From NCBI GenBank assembly GCA_964036045.1, contig OZ038384.1, forward strand, positions 46,562,851 through 46,626,850: a DNA stretch of 64,000 nt, in the 5' to 3' direction. Positions 42,357 through 52,456 of the stretch are shown here, one piece after another. The notes beneath the pieces were generated by a model, which saw nothing but the letters and a program-made list of their open reading frames with translations, ran no database searches and was not told the DNA's origin. The stretch is from Eutreptiella sp. 'Long Island Sound 2002'. Lineage: Eukaryota; Euglenozoa; Euglenophyceae; Eutreptiales; Eutreptiaceae. Each line of letters opens with the position of its first letter. Position 1 is the stretch's first letter. Position numbers and translations under genes: made by a program.

Positions 42357-45296
42357 TTGGGCCCTCATGAGCCCTGCCCAAGGACGCCCCGGGTGCAGAT
42401 CGTGGAGTCCGTGGAGTCGACGCCGGACTTAGAAGCCCGAGAAGAGCGAAGATGCTCAGGACGGAGAGCCCTTGTAGGACATGGGCTAGACATGGAGGAC
42501 CTGGCCTCCATGTGTGAAAGGCAATGCCGCAAGGCTTGCAATCTCCGCTCCGCTGCGGAGGAGTTGGAGGAGACTGGCAGCAACGGCAGGGCCCGGCGTT
42601 ACCGGAAGCGCGGGTCCCCAAAACCCGCGGCGGAAGCCAGGGTGATGGAGACGGATCCTAGCCCGGTCAGGCTGTGGTCAGCTGCAGATTCCGAGGGGCA
42701 TTCGGATGGCTATTGGACCGCTTTCCCTTCGGAGTCGGAGGAGATGGCCAGATCGCCCACAAGGGCGCACACGGCCCCCGAACCCAGCCTGGAGCATGAC
42801 GCCAAGGCGTTGGAGAGGCCTACCAGAGCCAGAACGGCGCCTGTGGCCCGGCACACGGAGCCAAAGCGGGATAACATGGGCGACACACCCATGGCAGCGG
42901 AGTCCGAGGCGCCGGGAACCGTGGGATGCGCCGGATCAGGTGGAAGGCTCGTTGAGTGCCACTGCGAGCACGTATCCTTCCTCATCGGCAAGTACCCAAA
43001 GATGGGGATGGACGCCATTGTGCAGCACCTCGACCGCCTGGACAACCAGAAGGACGGCCTACAGGAGGACATCGCGGGGATCCTGGATGACCAGTCGGAA
43101 GCGGAGAGAGACATGGCGGAGCTGCGAGCGGAGCAGGACCGGTACCGGGAGAAGCTGGAGATGGGCCTGCAGAAGCAGCAGCGAGTGGTGGACAGCCTCC
43201 TCCACCTGGTGGAGGACATGTCGGGACGCCTGAAAAGGCTACAGGAGTTACAACCCCTCGCCTTGGGTCCGGAGTTCCCGGCAAGGCCGGCAACGGCAGA
43301 GCTGGTGGAGCGGGTTAAGACCCTCATGAGCGCCATTGAGAAACCCATGGGCGGCCCTGCAGAGGCACCTTACGCGCCTCCGCGTGTTGACCCGGGTGCG
43401 CTGCCGTTTGTTCCCATGTTCAGCGAATCCATAATGCTCGGGGAACATACGGCACCTGCTGGGTCCATGCGGGAAGAGCACGCAACCACGGACCTGAGGA
43501 GCCTGACGGTACAGATGTCCCATGCCGCCCAGGATCCACTGACCACTACGACTGCCCATGCAGTTTATGCGGAAGAGGAGATCCAGACCATGCAGGGGCG
43601 AACCATGGGAAGGGCCGACAGACATGGTGGGGGCCATCCAGGCGGAAACCTGTGGCTGAAGGACCCCACTACGGGGATATGGAGAGCCGACGGAGCACGT
43701 CCTTCCCGCATCCCAAACCCCATGGGTTCAGGCCCAACTGGACCGCACTCCATGGAGGAGAGTGATGTACGGGGAGTGTACTCACACCCCCCGGCCACAG
43801 GTGGTATCCGTCTCGGTGGAGTGGTGCCTGCGGACGTCGGAGACGCCATCAGGATTGAGGACCTCCAGGGAATCAAAATCCCCTACTACGATGGCAACCC
43901 CTCCAACCTGGATGACTTCATCCTGGATTGGGAGGACTTCGCCGAGGAGGTCGTCGGCGAGATGAAGGGAGCGCCAAGGAACCAGTGGGTATGTCGGACA
44001 TTCCCACACAGGCTGGCGCAAGATCTGAAGGAGGAGCTCAGGGATCAGATCCGCGAGGGATTGATCCAGACGGAGCAGGCCTGCCTCCAGTGGCTGGAGG
44101 ACGAGGAGCGAGTGGACGCCCCCAACCAGAAGTTGGAGGATTTGTGGTCCATTCCGCTGCCGCTTGAGCGCGGGGAATTGCGGGTCCGGGAATGGAATCG
44201 GTACATCCGCAAGTACCGAAGAAGCCTCAAGCTGGTGGAGGACTGGAATGAGTCCAGCGGGATCCGACACCTGCTCAAGGACGTCCTCCCCGGCCACTGG
44301 AAGAAAAGGGTGGAGGACGAGGAGAAGAAGAGAGCAAAGAAGCGCGTGGCCGTACAGATCATGGCATCGGAGGACACCCACGCCGGATTAATGGAGTTTT
44401 TCTGGCGAAACCTCGGCGAGCCCAGCCGAATGTTGGGGTTGGAGAACGCCGTCTACGTGGGGGTATTCGGCGACACCCTGGGGCAAAGGCTGACGCGCCT
44501 CAACAACGCGGAGTGGAGGCGCGGAGAGCCGCTGAGGATGCAGGTCATCTTCGCCCGCATGAGCCTGGACGAGATCGTGAAGTACATCACGGTGGAGCTG
44601 AAGCTCAACGCCAAGAACGAGGCCCACGTGCAGGATCGGCAGGGCCATGGTCATCGAGGTCATCGGGAAGATCGCCAACACCGAGAGGTCAAGGAGGACA
44701 CGGTCGGCACCGCGGATGAAGGGAGTGGAAGCGGCCAACATCTCTGGACCGCAACCACCCGAGAGGATCATGAAGAAGCCCACTTCTTTGCGTTCGTAGC
44801 GCACAATATGAAGAAGCATGGGCAGGACAGGTCCAGGTGGAACCGCCTGGAGCCAAGGCTCAACAAGAACCGCAAGGAACCGCGCACGATCGGGAACCCG
44901 CCCCTATCGTTCCGCGAGTACAGATCACAGCACGACGGTTGGTGGGTATCCTACGGCAAGGGGAACAACCATGCACATGACCACCGGCATTGCAAGGTAT
45001 ATGACGCTGACAAGAAGGCCTACTTCGCCGCCCATCCCGACAAGAAGCCCAAGGAGCAACGAATTGCCGATTGGAAGGCAAAGGGCGGAGAGGGTGGAAA
45101 AGGCCAAGGAAAGGGGAAAGGGAAAGGCGGAGGAAAAGGCTATGGTGGAGGACCCGGCCCAGACCGACGCGTGAGGTCGATCGAGGAGGTTGCTGAGGAC
45201 ATGTTGAGGACGTTGGAGGAACTCAAAGCCCAGCAACGTGGTGAACAAAGTCTGGGCGGATTGCAGCAGGAGGGAGCTGCGGCAGGCCCCATCTAG
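42357..45296 (+). CDS. Chromovirus gag polyprotein
   Basis: Gag forms the particle that packages the retrotransposon RNA. The frame is open from 42342; the first in-frame ATG is at 42492, so about 935 residues are likely. Seen, by residue from 42357: a Glu/Arg-rich coiled coil at about 215-300, a capsid-like region at 500-690 with PYYDGNP, a Trp-rich helix set and LEDEERVDAP, then a His-rich segment near 870 (HAHDHRHC). A Gly/Lys-rich basic tail at 905-930 (GKGQGKGKGKGGGKG) would suit RNA binding. The usual zinc knuckle has lost its first two cysteines (Trp and Ser instead). It ends with TAG, after which the same frame continues. Confidence 0.85.
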   Translation: MGPHEPCPRTPRVQIVESVESTPDLEAREERRCSGRRALVGHGLDMEDLASMCERQCRKACNLRSAAEELEETGSNGRARRYRKRGSPKPAAEARVMETDPSPVRLWSAADSEGHSDGYWTAFPSESEEMARSPTRAHTAPEPSLEHDAKALERPTRARTAPVARHTEPKRDNMGDTPMAAESEAPGTVGCAGSGGRLVECHCEHVSFLIGKYPKMGMDAIVQHLDRLDNQKDGLQEDIAGILDDQSEAERDMAELRAEQDRYREKLEMGLQKQQRVVDSLLHLVEDMSGRLKRLQELQPLALGPEFPARPATAELVERVKTLMSAIEKPMGGPAEAPYAPPRVDPGALPFVPMFSESIMLGEHTAPAGSMREEHATTDLRSLTVQMSHAAQDPLTTTTAHAVYAEEEIQTMQGRTMGRADRHGGGHPGGNLWLKDPTTGIWRADGARPSRIPNPMGSGPTGPHSMEESDVRGVYSHPPATGGIRLGGVVPADVGDAIRIEDLQGIKIPYYDGNPSNLDDFILDWEDFAEEVVGEMKGAPRNQWVCRTFPHRLAQDLKEELRDQIREGLIQTEQACLQWLEDEERVDAPNQKLEDLWSIPLPLERGELRVREWNRYIRKYRRSLKLVEDWNESSGIRHLLKDVLPGHWKKRVEDEEKKRAKKRVAVQIMASEDTHAGLMEFFWRNLGEPSRMLGLENAVYVGVFGDTLGQRLTRLNNAEWRRGEPLRMQVIFARMSLDEIVKYITVELKLNAKNEAHVQDRQGHGHRGHREDRQHREVKEDTVGTADEGSGSGQHLWTATTREDHEEAHFFAFVAHNMKKHGQDRSRWNRLEPRLNKNRKEPRTIGNPPLSFREYRSQHDGWWVSYGKGNNHAHDHRHCKVYDADKKAYFAAHPDKKPKEQRIADWKAKGGEGGKGQGKGKGKGGGKGYGGGPGPDRRVRSIEEVAEDMLRTLEELKAQQRGEQSLGGLQQEGAAAGPI

Positions 45297-45620
45297 AGGA
45301 GCCCCCACGGGAGTGGGACCCCGGAGGCCTCTCCTCCAAAAATCAGTGGAATCCTAGAGAAAGCGAAGGCACATCTGGTGCTGAAGAAGGCTCCAGAAGA
45401 GCCAAAACCACTGAGTTTCGTCACTCCCAATCCCTGGAGCGCCCTGCCAAGGGAAGTGTATGCCGCCAAGGGACGTGGCAAGAAAGGAGGAGCAACCACG
45501 GAGAGCCTCGTGGACGGGCAGGACCAGCCCAGGATCTACACCATCCGAGACCATACCCTCGAAGTCCTGATGCACCGGGATGTGCTAGAGTTGCATGCCG
45601 TGAGAGTCATCCATACACCG
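45297..45620 (+). pseudogene. Continuation of gag frame up to the LINE insertion
   Basis: After the TAG at 45294-45296 the same frame stays open through the insertion point, encoding a Pro/Lys-rich linker (KKAPEEPKPLSF) and IRDHTLEVLMHRD before the target-site duplication. It should have led into protease, whose first codons resume at 52457. The single TAG may be a programmed readthrough site or a simple mutation. Confidence 0.6.
45605..45620 (+). repeat. LINE target-site duplication, left copy
   Basis: AGTCATCCATACACCG, identical to 52441-52456. Confidence 0.9.
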
Positions 45621-45887
45621 GGACACCCGACACTCCTTGGTGTGCCGGTACGTTGATCCCACGCTCGCCAACATTGCGGGAGATGAGACGCCGGTGTAGG
45701 CCTCAACCAGTGCTTATTAAATTGTGGCCTGCCGACGCCAGTTGCCACACTTATTCATTCAACTCATCAAAAGGCTTGCCTTTGCACTGCTCGACCCCCC
45801 GACCCAAAAGCACACGTCACGTTTCCTCGTCCTGCTCACCAGAGCTCATGCCATGGCACCACTAACCCTCTCCTTCCACGCTCCCCC

Positions 45888-48509
45888 GTGCCCCTGCCCC
45901 CCGCCACATTTTCTAAGGCCTTTTCACCATGTCCGCGAGTAATTCAACCACAACACGCCGAGCAGAAAAGCGCCACGTGCCCACCAAACGCCGGGCGACC
46001 ACGGGCACACCACAGAGACGTGTGCCACCATGGCCGCGAACATCTCCGCAACCCGCCAGCGCAAACCGCATCTTTTTCCCGTTCAACGAGTGTGCCACGA
46101 ATCGATAACCACCACCATGGCCAACCGCCGACAAGCAAAGGCGTTTCACGCTCACCGCCACAAAACAAAGAGGCGAACGACCCCTTGCACGCCTCCCCGC
46201 CTTCGAGTGTACACGGTGTGCATGCCCCACCGCCCCTCCCTGCATTCCCGCATATGGCTCCCAAAGTTAGGCGTGGGTATCAAAAACCAAACAAGGCGCC
46301 GGTTCCCCTCCCCACAATGCTGAGTTTCATCTCCCACAAGATTGCCAAGCAACCGCCTACTTCACACATCCTCCGGCGCTTAAAACAAGGGTATGATGTC
46401 ATGTTCTTCCAAGAGGTACTCAAAAAACCCTTGGTTCCACACAGTTTCGCGAGTGGTAATGATAGGGCCGTCATCGTGAGCAATGTTTCCTCCAAACGGG
46501 AGCACGGAACCTGCCTGGTGTTCTCCCCGAGACTCCGCCCATTCGTTGAACCTATCGCCCGAGTAGATAAGGAAGGACTCATTGCGGCGGCTCTACTTCA
46601 CTTGCCGGGAGCGCCGCCTATTTTAGTTGCCAGTGTGTACTCCCCATACAAAGCTTCGCGGTTGGACATGGAGCGCTTGCGCAACACCATCCGCCAATCA
46701 CTACAGCCCCTCCTCGTCAAGTATCCCAACCATGTTTTGGGTGGAGATTTCAATACCATGGTCACTCCTTCCCTTGACGGCCACAACATGTGCAGTGGTC
46801 GCCCCTGGGATTGGCTGGCCTCCAAGGTCACCTCCTCTCCCCCCCGTTTGGTAGACTCATTCCGGAGCTTTCACCCAACGCGCCGCGTCTACACGAGGTA
46901 TCCACAACCGCACCACAGCAGTGAATCACGCATTGATATGATCTTTTACTCTCCGCCTGCATCCCAGCATCTCACCCCTCAGTCAGCAGATATTCTCACC
47001 AATGATAAGTCCTCCAACCATCACCCTACTACTTTCTACGCCTCCGCCCCCCCCCTCCCCTTCAGGGAACAACCCATTCTCAAGAGGAAAATTCTCCGAC
47101 GGCTTAAAGAGTCGGAGAAAGAACGTTTCACTTCCTCTCTCCAACCACTAGCACAATGGTGTGACACGGTAACTCCTTTGCTCTCCGCACTCCCACTTGC
47201 CACCGTCCAGAAACTTACAGACAAGGTTGTCCACGAGGTCGCTGCTTTTTTCCACTCTACCACCGAACTCAAAGGTTCTCCGTCCACCAAAAAGACTCGC
47301 CAACTGAATGAGGCCCTGGCTTCGCTACCTCCCCCCTCCGACCCCTCTTTTCATGCGGCCATGAACGCCGTAAACAACGAAGTGGCTCGCTGTGTTAGGC
47401 AGGACGAGGCAGCGCGCCGCACCAAGGTACACCGATGCCTAGTCCGATGCAGCAGGGTTAAGAAAACCATCGCGGAGGCGCTCCGGCCCTCCGACCCACC
47501 CACACTTGCCATGAAAGACCCTGCCAACCCGGGAAAGCGAACCACAAACCTCCGAGACATCTCTGATATATTCTCCGACACCTTACTCCGTCTTGGAGGA
47601 GACCCTGACTTCACCCCTCCTGAGCCTCTTGTGCACGACTTGCTGCAGCACACCCCCTCATGTCCCCCTGAAATCACATCTCAGCCCCTCCCCCCAATCG
47701 AGTGGCCCCAGTTCAGACAATACATCTCGAAAGCAAAGCCTAACAAGGCTGGAGGTAGTGACACTACGAACGCATACATGTTCTGGGCTGCACCCGAGGC
47801 CATACAACGATTCATTTGGACTGTTTGCAACATCCACCTGAGCGCCCCCATCCCCCCAAAATGGCTGCGGGCTAACATTGTGCTCTTGTATAAGAAGGGA
47901 GACCCTGAGCTCCCGTCTAACTACAGGCCGATTGCCTTGCTGAACACGATTTACAAGGTGCTAGCCACTCATGCAACCACACACCTCTCACATATAGCCA
48001 GAGAGCATGGTTTAATTCACCCCTCCCAGTTTGGCGGCCTTCGCAACCGCCGGACCGCGGACCACATTTTTCAGCTACTAGCTAAGTTTCAAAATACAAC
48101 TCAATCATATAGCCTCTACATTGACTTTAATAAAGCATTTAATAGCGTCCCCCAACCTACCATGTGGCGTGTATTACACCACATGGGCATCCCCCCCCCC
48201 CTGGTGGCCTTGCTGCAGACCCTGTACAGCCACCCCGAAGATTCCCCCCTCATAGAAGGACACACTTACACGTCCAGGCTCCAAACTAGAGGCCTACGAC
48301 AGGGATGCCCCCTCTCCCCCCTACTCTTCGTCCTTTACTTAAATGTTTTACTATTTGCCCTCCCCGCAAACGCCCCCCCCCTGCCTCCTCCACATACTCC
48401 TCGCACGCATTCATTGATGATCTCCTTTTCCGCTCCACCTGCCCCAAACACATCCAGTCCATCCTCGGGTTTTTTGACACCGTTGGTCGGCAGTGGGGAT
48501 TGGACATGA
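45888..48509 (+). CDS. LINE ORF, endonuclease and N-terminal half of reverse transcriptase
   Basis: The frame opens before 45888 and the first good ATG is at 46254. Residues about 145-385 form an EEP endonuclease that nicks target DNA: VMFFQEVL, LGGDFN at about 283 and SRIDMIFYS near the end. Residues about 600-810 form the reverse transcriptase fingers and palm: NYRPIALLN, FGGLRNRRTADHI, YIDFNKAFNSV (motif A, catalytic Asp kept, the usual second Asp is Asn) and GLRQGCPLSPLL (motif B). The frame then leaves the domain at a run of nine C (48373-48381). The catalytic FIDD box is in the next frame, so the last 40 codons here are spurious. The N-terminal 120 residues are Pro/His-rich. Confidence 0.9.
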   Translation: MPLPPATFSKAFSPCPRVIQPQHAEQKSATCPPNAGRPRAHHRDVCHHGREHLRNPPAQTASFSRSTSVPRIDNHHHGQPPTSKGVSRSPPQNKEANDPLHASPPSSVHGVHAPPPLPAFPHMAPKVRRGYQKPNKAPVPLPTMLSFISHKIAKQPPTSHILRRLKQGYDVMFFQEVLKKPLVPHSFASGNDRAVIVSNVSSKREHGTCLVFSPRLRPFVEPIARVDKEGLIAAALLHLPGAPPILVASVYSPYKASRLDMERLRNTIRQSLQPLLVKYPNHVLGGDFNTMVTPSLDGHNMCSGRPWDWLASKVTSSPPRLVDSFRSFHPTRRVYTRYPQPHHSSESRIDMIFYSPPASQHLTPQSADILTNDKSSNHHPTTFYASAPPLPFREQPILKRKILRRLKESEKERFTSSLQPLAQWCDTVTPLLSALPLATVQKLTDKVVHEVAAFFHSTTELKGSPSTKKTRQLNEALASLPPPSDPSFHAAMNAVNNEVARCVRQDEAARRTKVHRCLVRCSRVKKTIAEALRPSDPPTLAMKDPANPGKRTTNLRDISDIFSDTLLRLGGDPDFTPPEPLVHDLLQHTPSCPPEITSQPLPPIEWPQFRQYISKAKPNKAGGSDTTNAYMFWAAPEAIQRFIWTVCNIHLSAPIPPKWLRANIVLLYKKGDPELPSNYRPIALLNTIYKVLATHATTHLSHIAREHGLIHPSQFGGLRNRRTADHIFQLLAKFQNTTQSYSLYIDFNKAFNSVPQPTMWRVLHHMGIPPPLVALLQTLYSHPEDSPLIEGHTYTSRLQTRGLRQGCPLSPLLFVLYLNVLLFALPANAPPLPPPHTPRTHSLMISFSAPPAPNTSSPSSGFLTPLVGSGDWT

Positions 48510-50956
48510 ACTTGGGGAAAACGGAGGTACACCCCATGGGGTCTGCCCCACAACGTGAATTTCCAACCCAAACGGGACGTCCCCTCTCCACCCTCAACAC
48601 GGATACCGGCCTGCCGCACACCGTGTACAAATACCTAGGGGTGTACATCTGCACAGCCGAGCAACAGTCCAACACCTTTGCCCTGGCCACCTCCGAAATT
48701 CGCAGCTTCTTTACCCTGTTGCAACCCCTTGCCCTCACACTCTCAGAACACATCCGTCTTGTCAACATCCAATTAATCCCAGTCCTCACTTACCGCCTTA
48801 TGGCACACCCCCTCACCCTGAAAGCCCTGAGGCGCCTGCATGGGCTCATCTGGGCTCACCTCCGGCGTCCCAACGAGGAGTCTAGGGTCACGCCTAAGCT
48901 TTCACCTAAGGACAAATACACCCCGCGGAAAAAAGGGGGCCTCGGCAGCAGGCACTTTATGTACGTAGTCCTTCAGGACACCGTAAATTCAGCCATCAGG
49001 TATCTTAATGGGGACGGACCCCAGGATGTATGCCGAATGGTCAGAGAGGCCCTTCTCACACCCTGCCGCTCCGCGTTGCAAGACACTGTGGCTGACGCGG
49101 CTCAGGGCCTTGGCCTTCGCTTTAACGCCCTGGGCCCATGGAGCCCGGCTCTCCCTCACCAACTTCAGCGGGGTGAACCGGTCTGGGCTAAGTTCAGGGG
49201 AGTGGTGGGCAGAGAGTGCGATATGTTCCAGGGCGTGGTCGAAGACACGTCAGCGACGACGGCCAGCGTGTCTTTCTGCTCCCACGTTGGAACGGAACGG
49301 TATACCCTTCGCGATTCACTGGATCAGGAGTACGTTCTGCACCCCCCAGTAACCGCCGTCCAACCTGAATTTTTTCGCTACCCCGCCTTGGCCGCCCCCA
49401 AGCTTCTCAACACTCCGAGTTTCTTCTGCCCCTCTCAGAACAAACCCCTGCCCCCCCCACCGTACGGCGGCGTGCACCTCCGATCGTCACCTGATGCCCT
49501 CGTGTACGAACTACAGGTAGACCCGCACTCTCTGAGGCCCACGGACCTCAAGGCGTGGGGATGCCACACGGCCGCCCGCTTGCTAGCACGAGCCTCCGGT
49601 GCAACAGTCTGGATCTACTTAGATGGCTCGGCTGGCAGGGGAGGCTATGGGTCGGCCGCCACTATTTACCTCCCTGCAGGGACAACCCTTGTTTTGTGCC
49701 CCCCGTCCCCTTTTCAGTCCTCAGGGGGGGCAGAATTCTGGGCTGCCATCCTGATGGTACGATGGGTCGCCACTGCCCTCGCCCACTCCACAATCCATGT
49801 TCTCGGGGACAACACACAGGTGATCAGCATGTTCGACCCCTCCTCCCCACCTCCGCAGCACCCCTCATGCACCACAGACGGCACGTGGTCATGGGCTCTC
49901 AAGAGCGAAATTTCTTCTCTCCCCTCCCACATTTCAATCCAAGCGGCTTGGATAAAAGGTCATGCAGGTTTTCAGGGTAACGAGATCAGTGATGCATTCA
50001 GCAAGTGGATCGCCTATGTGTGTGAATGGTCACCCTCCTTGCTCCCCCCGCCCCCCCTCGGCACTATCTCTGACGGTCTTCTTCCAATTGCCCACAAAAT
50101 CACTCCCTCTCACCTTCGTCGCCTTTACCCCACACACGCTAATTACACCATTCACACTGCCACCAGCTTTGACTATTATGCCCACAGCAGCTGGTTTTCA
50201 ATTCGCCCTTTTAAGTGGACTTCGGGAAACCTGAATGTCACCACCTGGCCGCTACATGATGACTTACGCGTGTATCCATGCCATTTGTGTGGCACTCCAC
50301 ATGTAATGGAACCGCTGGCACACCTTGCCTTATGCCCTTCCGCGGACCCCATCCTACAGAGCCTCATTCACACGTGGCCGCACCCGTTTGATGCAATCAC
50401 CCAGCAATGGTGGGCGACCCCCCCCCCGGTAGGAGACAAGCGCAATTTTGTCCGCACCCTCGTTCCCACATCTCTGCACCAGGCCTTCCTTGTTCCAACC
50501 TCAGGCCAAACCAATGCTGAACGTCGCCGTCAACTGCAGGAGGCCCTGCCCGTGAGACGACGAGCTCTTCACTCAGCCATCCCTAAAGCTGTCGAGTGGC
50601 TCCGCGAACATAGTCCACAGCTGCCGAGACCTGCCCCGCTCTCCGCCAACACATGGGGCACAGTGGGCTGTCCCTTCAGCACGTCTCACACCCCCCCGCC
50701 CCCTCACGATTATCGGTATCAGGCGCCGGCGCCCCTCCCTCTGACAGTTAGAACGCCACCTCTTCGTAAACGCGCGCGCCCGGAAACCGCAAGTGCTCCA
50801 CCTCGCCCGAGAAAGGCACGGCGCATCACTCGTCAGGCGGGCCCCGCCGCTAGGGCCCCCAAAACGTCCTCCCAGCGACCCCCCCCCAGCAAAACGCCCC
50901 AGGCCCTCCGGCATCCAAACTACCCTGTTTTTCGCCCCCCCCCCTCCCCCAAATGA
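48305..50956 (+). CDS. LINE ORF, rest of reverse transcriptase, RNase H and zinc knuckle
   Basis: The genuine part starts after the C run near 48380. FIDDLLF (motif C, catalytic Asp pair) lies at residue 36 and NLGKTEV at about 69. Residues 288-345 (EPVWAKFRGVV, FQGVVEDT, SVSF) look like a small beta-barrel, possibly Tudor-like, between reverse transcriptase and RNase H. RNase H spans about 433-560, with YLDGSAG, GAEFWAA, LGDNTQ and KGHAGFQGNE supplying the acidic and His residues. A C-x2-C-x10-H-x3-C knuckle follows at about 656-675. The last 130 residues are Pro/Arg-rich and basic. It ends at TGA. The frameshift from the previous ORF is a one-base change in a homopolymer, so decay and sequencing error are both possible. 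Confidence 0.9.
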   Translation: MPPLPPTLRPLLKCFTICPPRKRPPPASSTYSSHAFIDDLLFRSTCPKHIQSILGFFDTVGRQWGLDMNLGKTEVHPMGSAPQREFPTQTGRPLSTLNTDTGLPHTVYKYLGVYICTAEQQSNTFALATSEIRSFFTLLQPLALTLSEHIRLVNIQLIPVLTYRLMAHPLTLKALRRLHGLIWAHLRRPNEESRVTPKLSPKDKYTPRKKGGLGSRHFMYVVLQDTVNSAIRYLNGDGPQDVCRMVREALLTPCRSALQDTVADAAQGLGLRFNALGPWSPALPHQLQRGEPVWAKFRGVVGRECDMFQGVVEDTSATTASVSFCSHVGTERYTLRDSLDQEYVLHPPVTAVQPEFFRYPALAAPKLLNTPSFFCPSQNKPLPPPPYGGVHLRSSPDALVYELQVDPHSLRPTDLKAWGCHTAARLLARASGATVWIYLDGSAGRGGYGSAATIYLPAGTTLVLCPPSPFQSSGGAEFWAAILMVRWVATALAHSTIHVLGDNTQVISMFDPSSPPPQHPSCTTDGTWSWALKSEISSLPSHISIQAAWIKGHAGFQGNEISDAFSKWIAYVCEWSPSLLPPPPLGTISDGLLPIAHKITPSHLRRLYPTHANYTIHTATSFDYYAHSSWFSIRPFKWTSGNLNVTTWPLHDDLRVYPCHLCGTPHVMEPLAHLALCPSADPILQSLIHTWPHPFDAITQQWWATPPPVGDKRNFVRTLVPTSLHQAFLVPTSGQTNAERRRQLQEALPVRRRALHSAIPKAVEWLREHSPQLPRPAPLSANTWGTVGCPFSTSHTPPPPHDYRYQAPAPLPLTVRTPPLRKRARPETASAPPRPRKARRITRQAGPAARAPKTSSQRPPPSKTPQALRHPNYPVFRPPPSPK

Positions 50957-51124
50957 TCCTCACGGCAGACAACGCGTGCCTCGCCCCAAACCGGCTCCAT
51001 ATGGCCCCCCCCCGTGGCAAAGAACCATCGATTCCGCCTTCAGAGCATGCGATGCATCCGCCTCTGCCAGTTCTGCCCAGCCCCCACCCCAGCACCCGTG
51101 ACCCTTGCCTGCATGATTGCTCCT

Positions 51125-51665
51125 GAGCTTCCGAGGCCTAAACACACCGTGGTACTCATCACAGAATTTTCGTCCAGCAGCCTCCCTGGGCCTCCTTGTA
51201 TGTGTGCCATCAATTCTCAGCTAAGCCGGCGACTCGAATTGCTTCTGCGCGTGACTTAGACTTGACCGTCCCTGGGTATCCTGCCTGGTTACAGCAGTTC
51301 CTTGCCCACCCCTGGGTCCCTTGCAGGGCAATTCCTGTACACCCGACAGCTTCAGTGCTCAGTCACCTGGCTTCCATCCCTCACTGCAGCTTCCGAAGCA
51401 TAAGCACACCGTGGTACTCATCACAGAATTTTCGTCCAGCAGCCTCCCTGAGCCTCCTTGTTTGTGTGCCATCAGTCCTCAACTAAATCGGCGACTCGAA
51501 CATCGGGTCTGAGCGTGACTTAGATTTGGCCGTCCCTGGGTATCCTGCCTGGTTACAGCAGTTCCTTGCCCACCCCTGGGTCCCTTGCAGGGCAATTCCT
51601 GTACACCCGACAGCTTCAGTGCCAGTCACGTGGCTTCCATCCCTCACTGCAGCCTCCCTGAGATT
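51125..51665 (+). repeat. 262-bp tandem repeat in the LINE 3' region
   Basis: CACCGTGGTACTCATCACAG recurs at 51145 and 51407 (period 262), and the following CCCTGGGTATCCTGCCTGGT block also recurs. A third partial copy ends near 51665. Beyond it, to 52440, are C tracts and no gene. Confidence 0.9.
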
Positions 51666-52440
51666 GAAGGGAATTAATAGTGCGCCTTCAGTACTGACCA
51701 AATCGAATCGTCGTCTCAAATATCAAGACTATGCGTGACTCTGAACACAGGCGTCCCTGGCAGCCCAACTCTGGGCGCCATCAGCCCTGGTTAAACGAAC
51801 AGCCCTCGCCTGTCATGCCTGGTTTCAGCGATCCCTGACTGACCATCCCTGGGTCCCCTGCACAGGAACATCCCTGTACACACGACAGTTTCAGGTCTCT
51901 ACACACCCCTGCCCCCCCCCAGGAGAGCGCCCCCCACAGTCTCACAACATATTCACGGGAAGCTCGTCCTCATGGTCCCAGACATGGACCGCGCACAGCA
52001 TCTTGGCTCAGCGCGGCACCAATGGGTAACCCCTTCCGCCCCCCCCTGGGATACACTACCCCCCCCCCCCTCGCCTTCAACCTTACCTACACCGCTCCGT
52101 ACCAAATCCGGTCCAGCTGAAGAGCGCACGGTTTCGAGGTACAACAGGGCAAGCCCCTCTCTTCCTCACACACCACTGCGTGCACACAGCTTCCCCTCCC
52201 TTCGCCCCCCCCCCCATGCAGCACGTCAGGACAAGTCGGCACAGTCAGCAGCCCACTGGGCATCCTCCCTGCCCCGACCGAGGCCGTTCACCCAATTGAC
52301 CTGTGCCTCATGCCTGACCCTTCACAGCTCAGGCATCCCGTGCAGCTCCATTGTGTACATACCCCTCGAACATCCTGATCACATCCTGAACACAATGCTG
52401 CGGCCCGGTATGGGCCTAAAAGTGGACAATGATTGCAAAA

Positions 52441-52456
52441 AGTCATCCATACACCG
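52441..52456 (+). repeat. LINE target-site duplication, right copy
   Basis: AGTCATCCATACACCG, identical to 45605-45620; the chromovirus resumes directly after it. Confidence 0.9.

Larger units (their letters stand above)
45621..52440 (+). mobile_element. LINE (non-LTR retrotransposon), 6.8 kb, inserted in the chromovirus
   Basis: Bounded by a 16-bp duplication of chromovirus sequence and ending in GATTGCAAAA without a long poly(A). It contains an EEP endonuclease, reverse transcriptase, RNase H and a terminal zinc knuckle, plus a 1.5-kb 3' region with tandem repeats. The length and duplication suggest a full or near-full insertion. Confidence 0.95.
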
